Shown here one piece after another: positions 53,539-62,425 of a stretch of DNA of 64,000 nucleotides. The DNA comes from Streptomyces sp. S465. Lineage in GTDB: Bacteria > Actinomycetota > Actinomycetes > Streptomycetales > Streptomycetaceae. The notes below the pieces were generated by a model. It saw nothing but the letters and a program-made list of their open reading frames with translations, did no database searches and was not told the DNA's origin. The first letter of the stretch is position 1, and each line of letters opens with the position of its first letter. Where the stretch lies: contig NZ_CP114036.1 in NCBI RefSeq assembly GCF_026898115.1, positions 2,170,001 to 2,234,000 of the forward strand. The letters run 5' to 3'. A program made the position numbers and the translations under genes.

Positions 53539-54051
53539 CTAGAGCTCGTCGTCGGCCAGCGCCGCGTCGAGGGCCGCCGTGAGCCGCAGCAGCCGCGCCC
53601 GCAGATCGATCGCCTCCTCGGCGTCGAGGCCACTGGCCTCGATCGCCTTCAGGGGGACGACCTGGGCGCGCTCCTTCAGCGCCGTCCCCTCCGCCGTCAG
53701 CCGGACCGTCACCGAGCGCTCGTCGTGCGCGCTGCGCTCGCGCTGGACGAGTCCGGCCGACTGCATCCGCTTGAGCAGCGGCGAGAGGGTACCCGAGTCC
53801 AGCCGCAGGAACTCCCCCAGCCGTTTGACCGGCATCTCCCCGTGCTCCCACAGCACGAGCATCGCCAGGTACTGCGGATAGGTCAGCTCCGTGTCGCGCA
53901 GCACCCGGCGGTAGAGGCCGTCGAAGGCGCGGGAGGCGGCGTGCAGGGCGAAGCAGAGCTGCCGGTCGAGCCGGAGCAGCTCGTCGGCGGGAGGCAGCGG
54001 CGCCTCCGGGGCGGTGGTGCGGTCGGTCGTGCGGTCGGGCTGATGCGGCAT
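53539..54051 (-). CDS. ohrR: OhrR, organic peroxide-sensing MarR repressor
   Basis: 170 residues. A winged-helix MarR domain with the redox sensor Cys33 (LDRQLCFALHAASRAF) and the partner tyrosine region TYPQYLAMLVLWE. Oxidation of the cysteine by organic hydroperoxides releases it from DNA. It diverges from ohr, with the expected palindrome in the gap. Confidence 0.95.
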   Translation of the reverse strand: MPHQPDRTTDRTTAPEAPLPPADELLRLDRQLCFALHAASRAFDGLYRRVLRDTELTYPQYLAMLVLWEHGEMPVKRLGEFLRLDSGTLSPLLKRMQSAGLVQRERSAHDERSVTVRLTAEGTALKERAQVVPLKAIEASGLDAEEAIDLRARLLRLTAALDAALADDEL

Positions 54052-54068
54052 GTATCCAGCGTACCCTT

Positions 54069-54085
54069 TAGTTGTGCGCAACTTA
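54069..54085. promoter_or_regulatory. OhrR operator
   Basis: TAGTTGTGCGCAACTTA contains AGTTG and CAACT arms and resembles known streptomycete OhrR sites. It lies 18 bp from ohrR and 87 bp from ohr and is bordered by AT-rich sequence. Confidence 0.75.
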
Positions 54086-54171
54086 ATTGTGTGCTGTACT
54101 TCCGTCCGGAGGCAGGGCGCACCGAGCACCCGCCTCCCTCCGACTGCCGGAACACGAAAGGGATGGTCTTC

Positions 54172-54588
54172 ATGGACGCGCTCTACACCGCGGTGGCCAC
54201 GGCCAACGGACGCGACGGCCGGGCCGTGAGCTCCGACGGACAGCTCGACCTGCCGCTGGCCATGCCGCCCGCCCTCGGCGGCAGCGGCCAGGGCACCAAC
54301 CCCGAGCAGCTGTTCGCCGCGGGCTACGCCGCCTGTTTCGCGTCCGCGCTCGGCCTCGTCGGCCGCCAGGCCAAGGTCGACACCAAGGACATCTCCGTCA
54401 CCGCGGAGGTCGGCATCGGCAAGGACGAGGCGGACGGCGGCTTCGGGCTCAAGGTGACGCTGCGCGTCGAGCTGCCGAGCGAGCTCGAGAACGAGACCGG
54501 CCGCAAGCTGGTCGAGCAGGCGCACCAGGTGTGCCCGTACTCCAAGGCGACGAGGGGCAACCTCGAGGTCGAGCTCGTCACCGAGTGA
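54172..54588 (+). CDS. ohr: Organic hydroperoxide resistance protein
   Basis: 138 residues of the Ohr/OsmC family, a thiol peroxidase reducing organic hydroperoxides. Both active-site cysteines are present: Cys55 (AGYAACFASAL) and Cys121 (VCPYSKATRGN). The ATG at 54172 is used because an AAAGGG sits about 10 nt upstream; the ATG at 54163 is too close to it. Confidence 0.96.
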   Translation: MDALYTAVATANGRDGRAVSSDGQLDLPLAMPPALGGSGQGTNPEQLFAAGYAACFASALGLVGRQAKVDTKDISVTAEVGIGKDEADGGFGLKVTLRVELPSELENETGRKLVEQAHQVCPYSKATRGNLEVELVTE

Positions 54589-54619
54589 CCGGGTAACACC
54601 CGGCAGCCCGGCGGACGGC

Positions 54620-54651
54620 GCGCCCTGCCCGTACGGAACGAGGCAGGGCGC
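54620..54651. terminator. Terminator after ohr
   Basis: GCGCCCTGCC (54620-54629) pairs perfectly with GGCAGGGCGC (54642-54651). Confidence 0.8.
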
Positions 54652-54733
54652 TCATCCACGCGCGGCCAGGCGTCAGTCGTCCGCGGCGAGGCCGACCAGG
54701 GTGTTCACCTTCGGAGGAACGTTTACGCCGTTT

Positions 54734-56485
54734 TCACGCCACGTCCAGGAACCCGGCGGGCCGGATCGCGGAGTCGCCGAAGCGGGCGCGGGCCCGGTCG
54801 GCGGCGGCCTCCAGGCGGCGTGACTTCTCGTCGGCGGGGTCGAACGTCAGCTGGTGCGGGGCGAGTTCGGCATCCACCAGCCCCTCGACGCGCAGCGCCA
54901 CCGACCGCACCCGGGCCCGCTGCAACCCGAGCGCGTCGTGCAGCGCGTACGCGGCGGTGGTCAGCGCCGGGGTGTGCGCGGTCGGCTCGGTCAGGGTGCG
55001 GGAGCGGGTGGTCGTGGAGCGGTCGGCGTAGCGGACGGTGAGGCTGAGCGCGGTGGCGACCTGGCCGCTGGTGCGCAGCCGGACGCCGAGCCCGTCGGCG
55101 AGGGTGAGCAGCGCGCGGCGCCTGCGGACCGGGTCCAGCTCGTCGTGCCGGAAGCGGTGTTCCGCGCCCATCGCACGGGCGGGGGCGTTCGGGGTGACCG
55201 GCGCCGGGTCGACACCGCGCGCCCACGCGTGGACGCGGCGCGCGGTCGCCACGCCGAGGATCCGCTGGAGGGTGGACAGCGGCGCGGCGGCGATCCGTGC
55301 GGCGCTGTCCAGCCCGTACGCACTCAGGGTGCGCGCGGTCGCCGGGCCCACCCCGGGCAGGGCGGTGGGCGGCTTACGGGCCAGGAACGCGGCCACGGCA
55401 TCCGGATCGCCGGGAACGGTACGGACGGAACCGGCCGCACGGCCGGCCCGGCCGCCCTCGGGGCCGGAGGCGTCGGACTCCTGGGCGGCCATGCGGGCGA
55501 GCATGGGGTTGGCGGCGACGCCGACGGTGCAGTCCACGCCGTACCGGGCCAGCGCCCGGACCCGTACGATCCCGGCCAGCCCGGCCGCGTCCCGCCCGAA
55601 GTACCGCAGCGCACCCCGCACATCGGCCAGCGCGGCATCGGGCGGCAGCGCCTCGACGACCGGCGTCAGCTCCCCGAGCAGGGTGAGCAGGCCCTGATAG
55701 ACGTCCTCCCCGGGCGCGGGATGGAACCGCACGTACAGCACATGCGGCACGTCATCGGACCGTTCCGGACCGTCGGCCCGCCCCCGGCCCGCGTCGCCCG
55801 CCCCGCCGGCCCCGCTCCGGGTCCGGCCACCGGCCGGCGCGTCCTCGCCCGCCTCGTCCTCCGGCGCCCCGGCCGCCGCCCCCGCGTCCGCCTCGTCCTC
55901 CGGCGCCCCAGCCGCCGCCCCCGCGTCCGCCTCGTCAGCGCCGCCCGGGGTCCGGCCCCCGCCTCCGCCTCCGCCCGCCTCGTCGTCGAACTGGTCGAAC
56001 TCCTCGGCGCCACCGCTGGGTTCACCGGCCGCCGAACCCGCCGCCGCACCGTCAGCGGGCCCCCCGGGTGCGGCGGCACCGGCCGAGGGGTCGGCCGGGC
56101 GCGCGACGGGGGCGGCCGAGGAGACCGCACCCGTACCGCCGGGGGCGCCCTCCCCCGCCACGACCGACGACTGGCTCGGCGCGGGCGGGCGGGCATCGGC
56201 CGCATGGCCGGCCTCCGCCCCGCCCCGGGGCACCGCGCCATCCAGACGCATGCGCTCCCCCGGCCCGGCCCCGCCCCGCGCCCCGGGTGCGAGTGGTCCG
56301 GCCGACGCCGGTGGGGGTGCGGTGGCCCGGACGCCGAGCGGGACGACGCCGACCAGGGACATGGCGGACGGGACCGCACCACCACCGGCCCCGAGCGCGG
56401 GCCCGCCCTGGCACGGCCCGACCCGCAGCACGGGCGACGTGGCGGCGGACGTACGGCGGGGCTGCCGCCCCTTCGGGGCGTTCAT
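54734..56485 (-). CDS. imuB: ImuB-like Y-family polymerase homologue
   Basis: 583 residues. The first ~245 are low-complexity Gly/Ala/Pro/Glu, including a duplicated DAGAAAGAPEDEA block. Then a Y-family polymerase fold: VLYVRFHP at the first motif where active enzymes have a metal-binding Asp, and ALADVRGALRYFG where they have DE, so catalysis is probably lost as in ImuB. An HhH segment (ALPGVGPATARTLSAYG) and little-finger domain follow. QLTFDP near the C-terminus resembles a beta-clamp binding motif. ATG 56485 overlaps the dnaE2 stop (ATGA). Confidence 0.82.
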   Translation of the reverse strand: MNAPKGRQPRRTSAATSPVLRVGPCQGGPALGAGGGAVPSAMSLVGVVPLGVRATAPPPASAGPLAPGARGGAGPGERMRLDGAVPRGGAEAGHAADARPPAPSQSSVVAGEGAPGGTGAVSSAAPVARPADPSAGAAAPGGPADGAAAGSAAGEPSGGAEEFDQFDDEAGGGGGGGRTPGGADEADAGAAAGAPEDEADAGAAAGAPEDEAGEDAPAGGRTRSGAGGAGDAGRGRADGPERSDDVPHVLYVRFHPAPGEDVYQGLLTLLGELTPVVEALPPDAALADVRGALRYFGRDAAGLAGIVRVRALARYGVDCTVGVAANPMLARMAAQESDASGPEGGRAGRAAGSVRTVPGDPDAVAAFLARKPPTALPGVGPATARTLSAYGLDSAARIAAAPLSTLQRILGVATARRVHAWARGVDPAPVTPNAPARAMGAEHRFRHDELDPVRRRRALLTLADGLGVRLRTSGQVATALSLTVRYADRSTTTRSRTLTEPTAHTPALTTAAYALHDALGLQRARVRSVALRVEGLVDAELAPHQLTFDPADEKSRRLEAAADRARARFGDSAIRPAGFLDVA

Positions 56486-59400
56486 CCCGCGCTCCCCGGA
56501 CTCGCGTGCCACAGCTTGCGGCCGGTCGCGGCCTGGTCGCCCGCCGGCCGGAGGTCGGCCCAGGGGTGCATGGCGTAGCCGGTGGGCATCTCGATGCGGC
56601 GGTCGGAGCCGGAGTCCGCCCCGGCCGTCTCCGGGCCCGCCCCGGCCAGTTCGGCGGCGACCGCCTCGAGGCCGCCCTCCTTCCTGAGCCGGGCCAGTTC
56701 GGCGAGGTTCCACACGGCCGAGCCGACGACGCTGAGGCTGCGCGGGCCGCGCCGCTGGACCACCCCGCGCACGAGCAGCAGCCAGGAGTGGAAGACGGTG
56801 TGCGCGCAGGCCGCGTGGCTGTCGTCGAAGAAGGCGCAGTCGACCAGCCCCGTACCGTCGTCGAGCGTGATGAAGATGACCCGGCGTCCCGAGCGGATCG
56901 GCGGGGTCTGGGTGGCGGCCTTGGCGCCGGCGACGAGCACCGTCTCCCCGTGCGGCGCGTCGCGCAGCCGCTTCGCGGGGATCGCGCCCAGCTCCTCCAG
57001 GAAGTCCCGGTGGTCGCCCATCAGATGGCGGGAGACGTCCATGCCGAGGATGCCGAGTTCGGCGCCGAGGCGTTCGTCCGCGTCGAGGTCGGGGAGGCCG
57101 GCGGGGGCGGCGGGGCCGGTTTCGGCCAGCGGAAGCTGGCCCTCGGCGTTGTGCCGGGCGGCGGCGCCCCGCTGCTGGCGGTGCAGTTCGGCGATCTGTA
57201 GCAGCAGGTCGCGGCGGCTCGCGCCGAACGCGTCCAACGCGCCGACCTGGGCCAGCCGTTCGGCGACCGGCCGCCCGGGGTGGGCGCGCAGCCACAGGTC
57301 CTGGAGCGAGGAGTACGGCTGTCCGGCCACGATCCGCTCGGTCTCGGCCTCGCTGATGCCGTGGACGTCGCTCAGCGCCAGCCGGATCCCGACGCCCTCA
57401 TGACCGTCTTCATGACCGTCCCCATGACCGCCCTCATGACCGCCCTCATCATTGGCGTCCTCTTTATTACGGCTGTCATGAGAACCGCCAGACGTCAGTT
57501 CGATTCGATAGGCGGCCCCCGACCGGTTCACGTCCAACGGCAGGATCGGCACCCCGCGCCGCCGCGCGTCCGCCAGCAGCAGCCGCTTCGGGTACATCCC
57601 GGGGTCATGGGTGAGCAGCCCGGCGTAGAAGGCGGCCGGATGGTGCGCCTTGAGCCATGCGGACTGGTACGTCGGGACCGCGAAGGCGACGGCGTGCGCC
57701 TTGCAGAAGCCGTACGAGCCGAACGCCTCGACGATCTCCCAGGTGCGCTCCCGTACCTCCGGCGCATAGCCCCGTTTCTCCGCCTCCGCGTGGAACCAGG
57801 ACCGCACCCGCCCCTGCCGCTCGGGGTCGGACAGCGCGCGCCGCGCCTCGTCGGCGAGGTCCCGTTCGCAACCGGTCATGATCGACACGATCTTGATGAT
57901 CTGCTCGTGGAAGACCACGACCCCGTAGGTCTCGCGCAGCGCGTCCGCCAGGTCCGGATGCGGATAGCGCGCGGGTTTGCGGCCGTGCCGGGCGTCGATG
58001 AAGGGCCGGACCATGTCGGCGGCCACCGGACCCGGCCGGAAAAGCGATATGTCGACCACGAGGTCGTGGAAGGAGGTGGGCTGGAGCCGGCCCAGGAGAT
58101 CACGCTGACCGGGCGATTCGATCTGGAAGCAGCCGAGCGTCTCGGTGGAGCGGATCAGGTCGTAGGTGGCCGGATCGCCGGGCCGGACCTGACCGGGGTC
58201 GTCGAGATCCACGTCCCGCCCGGTGGTCCGGCGGATCTCCGCGACCGCGTGCGCCATCGCGGACTGCATCCGCACACCGAGGACATCGAGCTTGAGCAGT
58301 CCGAGCTCCTCCACGTCGTCCTTGTCGAACTGCGACATGGGAAAGCCCTCGCCGCTGGTCGGCACGATGGGGGTACGGGCCGGCAGCCCGGCGTCCGAGA
58401 GCAGCACTCCGCAGGGGTGCATGGCGATGCCACGGGGCAGCCCGTCGAGCGCCTCGACCAGTCCCCAGAACCTGCTGAAACGTTCCTGTCCCGCGGTCGC
58501 CTCGCGGAGCGCCCGCAGCTCGGGCAGTTCCTCCAGCGCCGCGCGGGCATCCCGGGCGCGGATGTGCGGGAAGGACTTGGCCAGCCGGTCCACCTCGGCC
58601 GGGTCCATGCCGAGCGCCGCGCCCACGTCCCGTACGGCATGGCGCACCCGGTAGGTCTCCGGCATCGAGACGGTCGCGACCCGCTCCGCCCCGAACCGCT
58701 CGAAGATCGCGCGATAGACGTCGAGCCGCCGCGCGGACTCCACATCGATGTCGATATCGGGCAGCGCGGCCCGCCGCACCGACAGGAAGCGCTCCATCAG
58801 CAGGCCGTTGGCGACGGGGTCGGCGTGGGCGATGCCCAGCAGATGGTTGACGAACGACCCGGCGCCGGAGCCACGGGCGGCCACCCGGATGCCGAGCGCA
58901 CGGGTGTCGTCCACGACCTGCGCGACGGTGAGGAAGTACGAGGCGAAACCGAGCCGTTCGATGGTGCGCAGCTCGTCCTCCAGCCGCTCCCAGCGCGCCC
59001 GGTCGCGGTCGTACCCCCGCAGCACCATGGCGGCGGCGCAGCGCGACCGCAGCACCCGCTCGGCGCTCCGCCGCCCGGCCCCGACCAGACGGGGCTCGGG
59101 GAAGTGGACGCTGCCCAGGCCGATGTGGCCCTCGGGATCGACCAGACACCCGGCGGCGGTGCGCCGGGTCTCCTCCAGCAGCCGGTACGCGGCATCCCGC
59201 CGCATCCCGGCCGCCGCCACGATCCGCTCGGCCGCCTTCGCCATGTCCCGGGGGCCCTTGAGCCAGCGCTCACCGCTGTCGAGCGCGCCGGGGTCGCGCG
59301 GGTCGATGGGAACGAGCCGGCGGGCCGCGTCCAGGACATCGGCGACCGGCCCCTCCCCCGGGTCCGCATAGCGGACGGCGTTGCTCAGCACGGCCGGTAT

Positions 59401-60072
59401 GCCCTGTTCTGCGGCGAATCCGACGGTACGGGCGGCGAGCCGCAGCGAACCCGGGCCGGTGCCGGCGCGGCCGTGCCAGACGGCTTCCAGCCGCAGCGCG
59501 TCACCGAAGAGTTCCCGCCAGGGGGTGATCAGCTGCTCGGCCCGGTCGGGGCGTCCGGCGGCCAGGGCCCGGCCGACGTCGGAATCCGGGCCGAGCAGCA
59601 CGGTCAGCGGGGCGAGCGCGCCGGCGGCGCCCACCAGATCGCGCCAGTGCAGCAGGGGCGGCCCGGCACCGTTGGTCCGGGCGGTCCCGGGGTGGGCGAG
59701 CCCCGCATGGGCGGCGGAGACCAGCCCGCACAGCGCGGCCCAGCCCGCCGCGCCGTCCCGGGCGAGGAAGACCACCCGGGGCGCGGACTCGTCGATGAAC
59801 GCCCCGCCGCGCACCGGCGTCCGGCGCCGGGCGGTACGCCCCGGCTCCGGGGCCTCCATCCGTACGGCGAGGTCCACCCCGAAGAGCGGCCGCACCCCCG
59901 CACGCTCACACGCCCTGGCGAACCGCACCGCCCCGGCGAGGCTGTCGCGGTCGGTCAGCGCGACCGCGTCCATGCCACGCTCGGCGGCGCGCTGCGCCAG
60001 CCGCTCCGGGTGCGCGGCCCCGTACCGCATGGAGAACCCGGACGCGGTGTGCAGATGCGTAAAGCCCGGCAT
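56482..60072 (-). CDS. dnaE2: Error-prone DNA polymerase III alpha, DnaE2
   Basis: 1196 residues. An N-terminal PHP domain (FTHLHTASGFSMRYG) precedes the C-family polymerase core with the catalytic PDIDIDVE (Asp439, Asp441, Asp443) and RGSGAGS. An OB domain lies near the C-terminus. DnaE2 performs mutagenic translesion synthesis with ImuB. A ~30-residue His/Gly/Asp/Glu insertion (from SGGSHDSRN) encoded by 12-bp repeats lies at 57395-57500. ATG 60072 has GGGAGG upstream. An SOS box lies 69 bp before it. Confidence 0.95.
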   Translation of the reverse strand: MPGFTHLHTASGFSMRYGAAHPERLAQRAAERGMDAVALTDRDSLAGAVRFARACERAGVRPLFGVDLAVRMEAPEPGRTARRRTPVRGGAFIDESAPRVVFLARDGAAGWAALCGLVSAAHAGLAHPGTARTNGAGPPLLHWRDLVGAAGALAPLTVLLGPDSDVGRALAAGRPDRAEQLITPWRELFGDALRLEAVWHGRAGTGPGSLRLAARTVGFAAEQGIPAVLSNAVRYADPGEGPVADVLDAARRLVPIDPRDPGALDSGERWLKGPRDMAKAAERIVAAAGMRRDAAYRLLEETRRTAAGCLVDPEGHIGLGSVHFPEPRLVGAGRRSAERVLRSRCAAAMVLRGYDRDRARWERLEDELRTIERLGFASYFLTVAQVVDDTRALGIRVAARGSGAGSFVNHLLGIAHADPVANGLLMERFLSVRRAALPDIDIDVESARRLDVYRAIFERFGAERVATVSMPETYRVRHAVRDVGAALGMDPAEVDRLAKSFPHIRARDARAALEELPELRALREATAGQERFSRFWGLVEALDGLPRGIAMHPCGVLLSDAGLPARTPIVPTSGEGFPMSQFDKDDVEELGLLKLDVLGVRMQSAMAHAVAEIRRTTGRDVDLDDPGQVRPGDPATYDLIRSTETLGCFQIESPGQRDLLGRLQPTSFHDLVVDISLFRPGPVAADMVRPFIDARHGRKPARYPHPDLADALRETYGVVVFHEQIIKIVSIMTGCERDLADEARRALSDPERQGRVRSWFHAEAEKRGYAPEVRERTWEIVEAFGSYGFCKAHAVAFAVPTYQSAWLKAHHPAAFYAGLLTHDPGMYPKRLLLADARRRGVPILPLDVNRSGAAYRIELTSGGSHDSRNKEDANDEGGHEGGHGDGHEDGHEGVGIRLALSDVHGISEAETERIVAGQPYSSLQDLWLRAHPGRPVAERLAQVGALDAFGASRRDLLLQIAELHRQQRGAAARHNAEGQLPLAETGPAAPAGLPDLDADERLGAELGILGMDVSRHLMGDHRDFLEELGAIPAKRLRDAPHGETVLVAGAKAATQTPPIRSGRRVIFITLDDGTGLVDCAFFDDSHAACAHTVFHSWLLLVRGVVQRRGPRSLSVVGSAVWNLAELARLRKEGGLEAVAAELAGAGPETAGADSGSDRRIEMPTGYAMHPWADLRPAGDQAATGRKLWHASPGSAG
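57398..57457. repeat. 12-bp in-frame tandem repeat in dnaE2
   Basis: TCATGACCGTCT-like units start at 57398, 57410, 57422, 57434 and 57446, encoding GGHE/GDGH repeats. Local GC is lower than in the rest of the gene. Confidence 0.85.
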
Positions 60073-60140
60073 CCACACCTCCCGCTGCTCGCACCCCCTG
60101 CCCGACCCTGCTTGTCCCACGCCCCACCATAACCCCATTC

Positions 60141-60156
60141 TCGAACAGGAGTACGA
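60141..60156 (-). promoter_or_regulatory. SOS box (LexA operator) of dnaE2-imuB
   Basis: TCGAACAGGAGTACGA matches the Gram-positive/actinobacterial LexA consensus TCGAACNNNNGTTCGA with one mismatch (GTACGA). It lies 69 bp upstream of dnaE2. The remaining 352-bp gap 60073-60424 also carries the inhibitor promoter region, where TTGACG (60363) is seen without a clear -10 box. Confidence 0.75.
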
Positions 60157-60424
60157 GTTGGTTCGGCGGCCTTCTTCATCCACCATAAGCACATAAAACG
60201 ACACCAAGTTCCGCGTGTCGCCTTCGGAAGCGGCGGAGCCGGGACGCGACAGCCTCGCCGGGGCGGCGCGCGGCGTTCCGCATCGAAACATCCGCCGCAC
60301 GCGACAATAAGCCACCGAACGACTACGTGTAGCGACCGGAAGTGCTCGATTGGCGTGCGCTCTTGACGCGTACCGCGTAAGGCTCCGTCCGGTATCTGCA
60401 ACCATGAGCAAGGGAGTGTTCGAC

Positions 60425-60868
60425 ATGCGGAAGACCACTGGGGCGATCGGGCTGGGAGCCGCTCTGACCGTGAGCGCCGTGCTGGGGATCGGCACGAGCG
60501 GCACGGCGAACGCCGAGCCCGTCAAGCCGAAGAGCCTGTACCCTCCCTCCGCCCTGGTCCTCACCGTCGGCTACGGGGCCGACGCGGCCACGGCCAGGGT
60601 CCAGCGGGCGGTCACGCTGAGCTGTCGCCCCACCCCCAGCGGCACCCACCCGGCCCCCGCCCAGGCATGTGCCGAACTCCGTTCCGTGAACGGCACGTTG
60701 GGCCGGCTGCGGACCGGGGCGGAGCCCGGCCGGGTGTGCACCAAGGAGTGGCGTCCGGTCACCGTCACCGCCGAGGGGGTCTGGGACGGCCGCCGGGTGT
60801 CGTACGCGCACACCTTCGCGAACAACTGCTTCAAGAACGCGGCCCCGACGGTGATCTTCGAGTTCTGA
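60425..60868 (+). CDS. SSI-family (Streptomyces subtilisin inhibitor) protease inhibitor
   Basis: 147 residues with a signal peptide ending ANA. Four cysteines in the family pattern (LSCRP, QACAEL, VCTKEW, NNCFK) form two disulfides. By alignment with SSI (reactive site CPM-VYDP) the P1 residue is the Lys of CTK-EWRP, which predicts trypsin inhibition. ATG 60425 follows AGGGAG; an ATG at 60404 is in frame. Convergent with a streptogrisin-like protease gene that may be its target. Confidence 0.93.
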   Translation: MRKTTGAIGLGAALTVSAVLGIGTSGTANAEPVKPKSLYPPSALVLTVGYGADAATARVQRAVTLSCRPTPSGTHPAPAQACAELRSVNGTLGRLRTGAEPGRVCTKEWRPVTVTAEGVWDGRRVSYAHTFANNCFKNAAPTVIFEF

Positions 60869-60928
60869 CCGGCTGAGCCCGTCCGACCGGCTGAGCCCAG
60901 GCGAGTTCCGGCCGGCCGCACCACAGAA

Positions 60929-60966
60929 CAGGCCCCCGGACACCCTCCACGGGTTCCGGGGGCCTG
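60929..60966. terminator. Bidirectional terminator
   Basis: CAGGCCCCCGGA (60929-60940) pairs perfectly with 60955-60966; outer CAGAACA/TGTTCTG arms (60924, 60971) can extend the stem past a short bulge. Confidence 0.85.
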
Positions 60967-61000
60967 CTGATGTTCTGTTCGTACCGCTCTACCCGGCCCT

Positions 61001-62077
61001 TCAGCCGATCTCGGCGCCGAACGCCTGGAGCGCCTCCGGCACCGGCTGGAAGAAGGTCTCGCCGCCCGAGGAGCAGTCACCGCTGCCGCCGGAGGTCAGG
61101 CCCAGCGCCGTGTCGCCCGAGAAGAGCGCGCCGCCGCTGTCGCCGGGCTCGGCGCAGACGTTGGTCTGGATCAGCCCGGAGACCGACCCCTCCTGGTAGT
61201 TGACGGTCGCGTCGAGGCCGGTGACCTCGCCGTCGTGCACCTGGGTGGTGGAGCCGCTGCGCGTCACCGTCTGACCGACCGTGGCGTCACCGGCCTTGCT
61301 GATGGCCTGGGTGCTGCCGTTGTAGAGGTCGACCTCGCTCGGGTGGTCGGTGTCCGCGGTGTACTTGACCAGCCCGTAGTCGTTGCCGGGGAACTCGCTG
61401 CCCGCGTTGGTCCCGATCTCGCCGCCGCCCTGCGAGTCCGACCAGCTGCTGATGGCCTCGGTGCAGTGACCGGCGGTCAGGAAGTACGGCTCGCCGTCCT
61501 TGACGACGTTGAAGCCGAGCGAGCAGCGTCCGCCGTCGCCCCAGATGGCGTCGCCACCCGCGATGAAGGTGGAGAACTTCCCGGCCGAGCGCTTCACCTC
61601 GACCTTGTCGCCGAGCGCGTCGGTGACCTTCTGAAGCGCGCTCAGCCGGTCGCCCTTGACGGTGCTGTCCGCGGTGACGACGACCTTGTTGCTTCTGGGG
61701 TCCACCGACCACGAGGTGCCCGGAATGGTGGCCTTGTCCTTCAGCGTCTGACGCGCCTTGCCCAGCTCGGCCAGGGTGTACTTGACCAGCTTGGCCTCGG
61801 CTCCGGCCTCCCGGACCCGGTCCACGGCGGTCTCGTCGACCACGTTGACGACGAGCTTCTTGGCCTTGGCGTCGTAGTACGAGCCCGCCGTGTCGCTCTT
61901 GAGCGTGGCGGTGAGGGTGTGGGCGAGCTTTCCGGCGGCGGTGACCGAGAGGGTCTCCGGCTGGGCCTCACCGGGCGCGGCGTTGGCGCTCTGGAGGGTG
62001 ATCCCCGTGGCGACCAGGGCCGCTATGCCGGCTCCGGCAATGGCGACACGACGCTTCGGTATGCGGCGGTGCTTCAA
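61001..62077 (-). CDS. Streptogrisin-type S1 serine protease (prepro)
   Basis: 358 residues. A basic signal peptide is followed by an alpha-lytic-type prodomain and a mature chymotrypsin-fold protease predicted to begin at Ile172 (IAGGDAIWG). Catalytic residues: His204 (TAGHC), Asp in GNDYGLV, Ser314 (AEPGDSGG). Mature cysteines allow disulfides as in streptogrisins. It is closely similar in its C-terminal half to the protease at 63578. Secreted, zymogen-processed. Confidence 0.94.
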   Translation of the reverse strand: MKHRRIPKRRVAIAGAGIAALVATGITLQSANAAPGEAQPETLSVTAAGKLAHTLTATLKSDTAGSYYDAKAKKLVVNVVDETAVDRVREAGAEAKLVKYTLAELGKARQTLKDKATIPGTSWSVDPRSNKVVVTADSTVKGDRLSALQKVTDALGDKVEVKRSAGKFSTFIAGGDAIWGDGGRCSLGFNVVKDGEPYFLTAGHCTEAISSWSDSQGGGEIGTNAGSEFPGNDYGLVKYTADTDHPSEVDLYNGSTQAISKAGDATVGQTVTRSGSTTQVHDGEVTGLDATVNYQEGSVSGLIQTNVCAEPGDSGGALFSGDTALGLTSGGSGDCSSGGETFFQPVPEALQAFGAEIG

Positions 62078-62283
62078 CTCTCTGCCTTCCAGTGGGGGGT
62101 TGGGCCGTCGGCAGTGGGGTGCCAGGGCCCGGAGGGCGTAACGACATGCCGCTTCTCCCCACGCGGGGCGCGTTCATGCCAAATTGCGCCGTCGAGTATT
62201 CCCATCACGACCGGGCGCGCACAAGGGGGCGTTCACCTCATGGGCGTGAAATGTACCCTGCGGCCCCGAGTCCGGACATGCCG

Positions 62284-62314
62284 GGGCCCGCACACCTCAT
62301 GGGTGTACGGGCCC
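62284..62314. other. Hairpin upstream of protease gene
   Basis: GGGCCCG-C-ACACC (62284-62296) pairs with GGTGT-A-CGGGCCC (62302-62314). It lies between the slipin terminator and the protease promoter in the 348-bp gap 62078-62425; role unclear. Confidence 0.45.
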
Positions 62315-62364
62315 GATCAGGCGCATCCGAACGGAACGTCACACCTCGCGGATCTCCCCAGCTC

Positions 62365-62403
62365 AGCGCCCCGCCGGCAGCTCCTCACTCCCGGCGGGGC
62401 GCT
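62365..62403 (-). terminator. Terminator of slipin gene
   Basis: AGCGCCCCGCCGG (62365-62377) pairs perfectly with CCGGCGGGGCGCT (62391-62403), starting 23 bp past the slipin stop. Confidence 0.85.
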
Positions 62404-62425
62404 CCTCACGGCCCCCTCTCGCGGC

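Noticed and set aside
57280..60132. Long plus-strand open frame of 950 codons opposite dnaE2
   Set aside because: A GC-rich antisense shadow: low-complexity Gly/Arg/Val sequence with no family motif, while the minus strand encodes full-length DnaE2.
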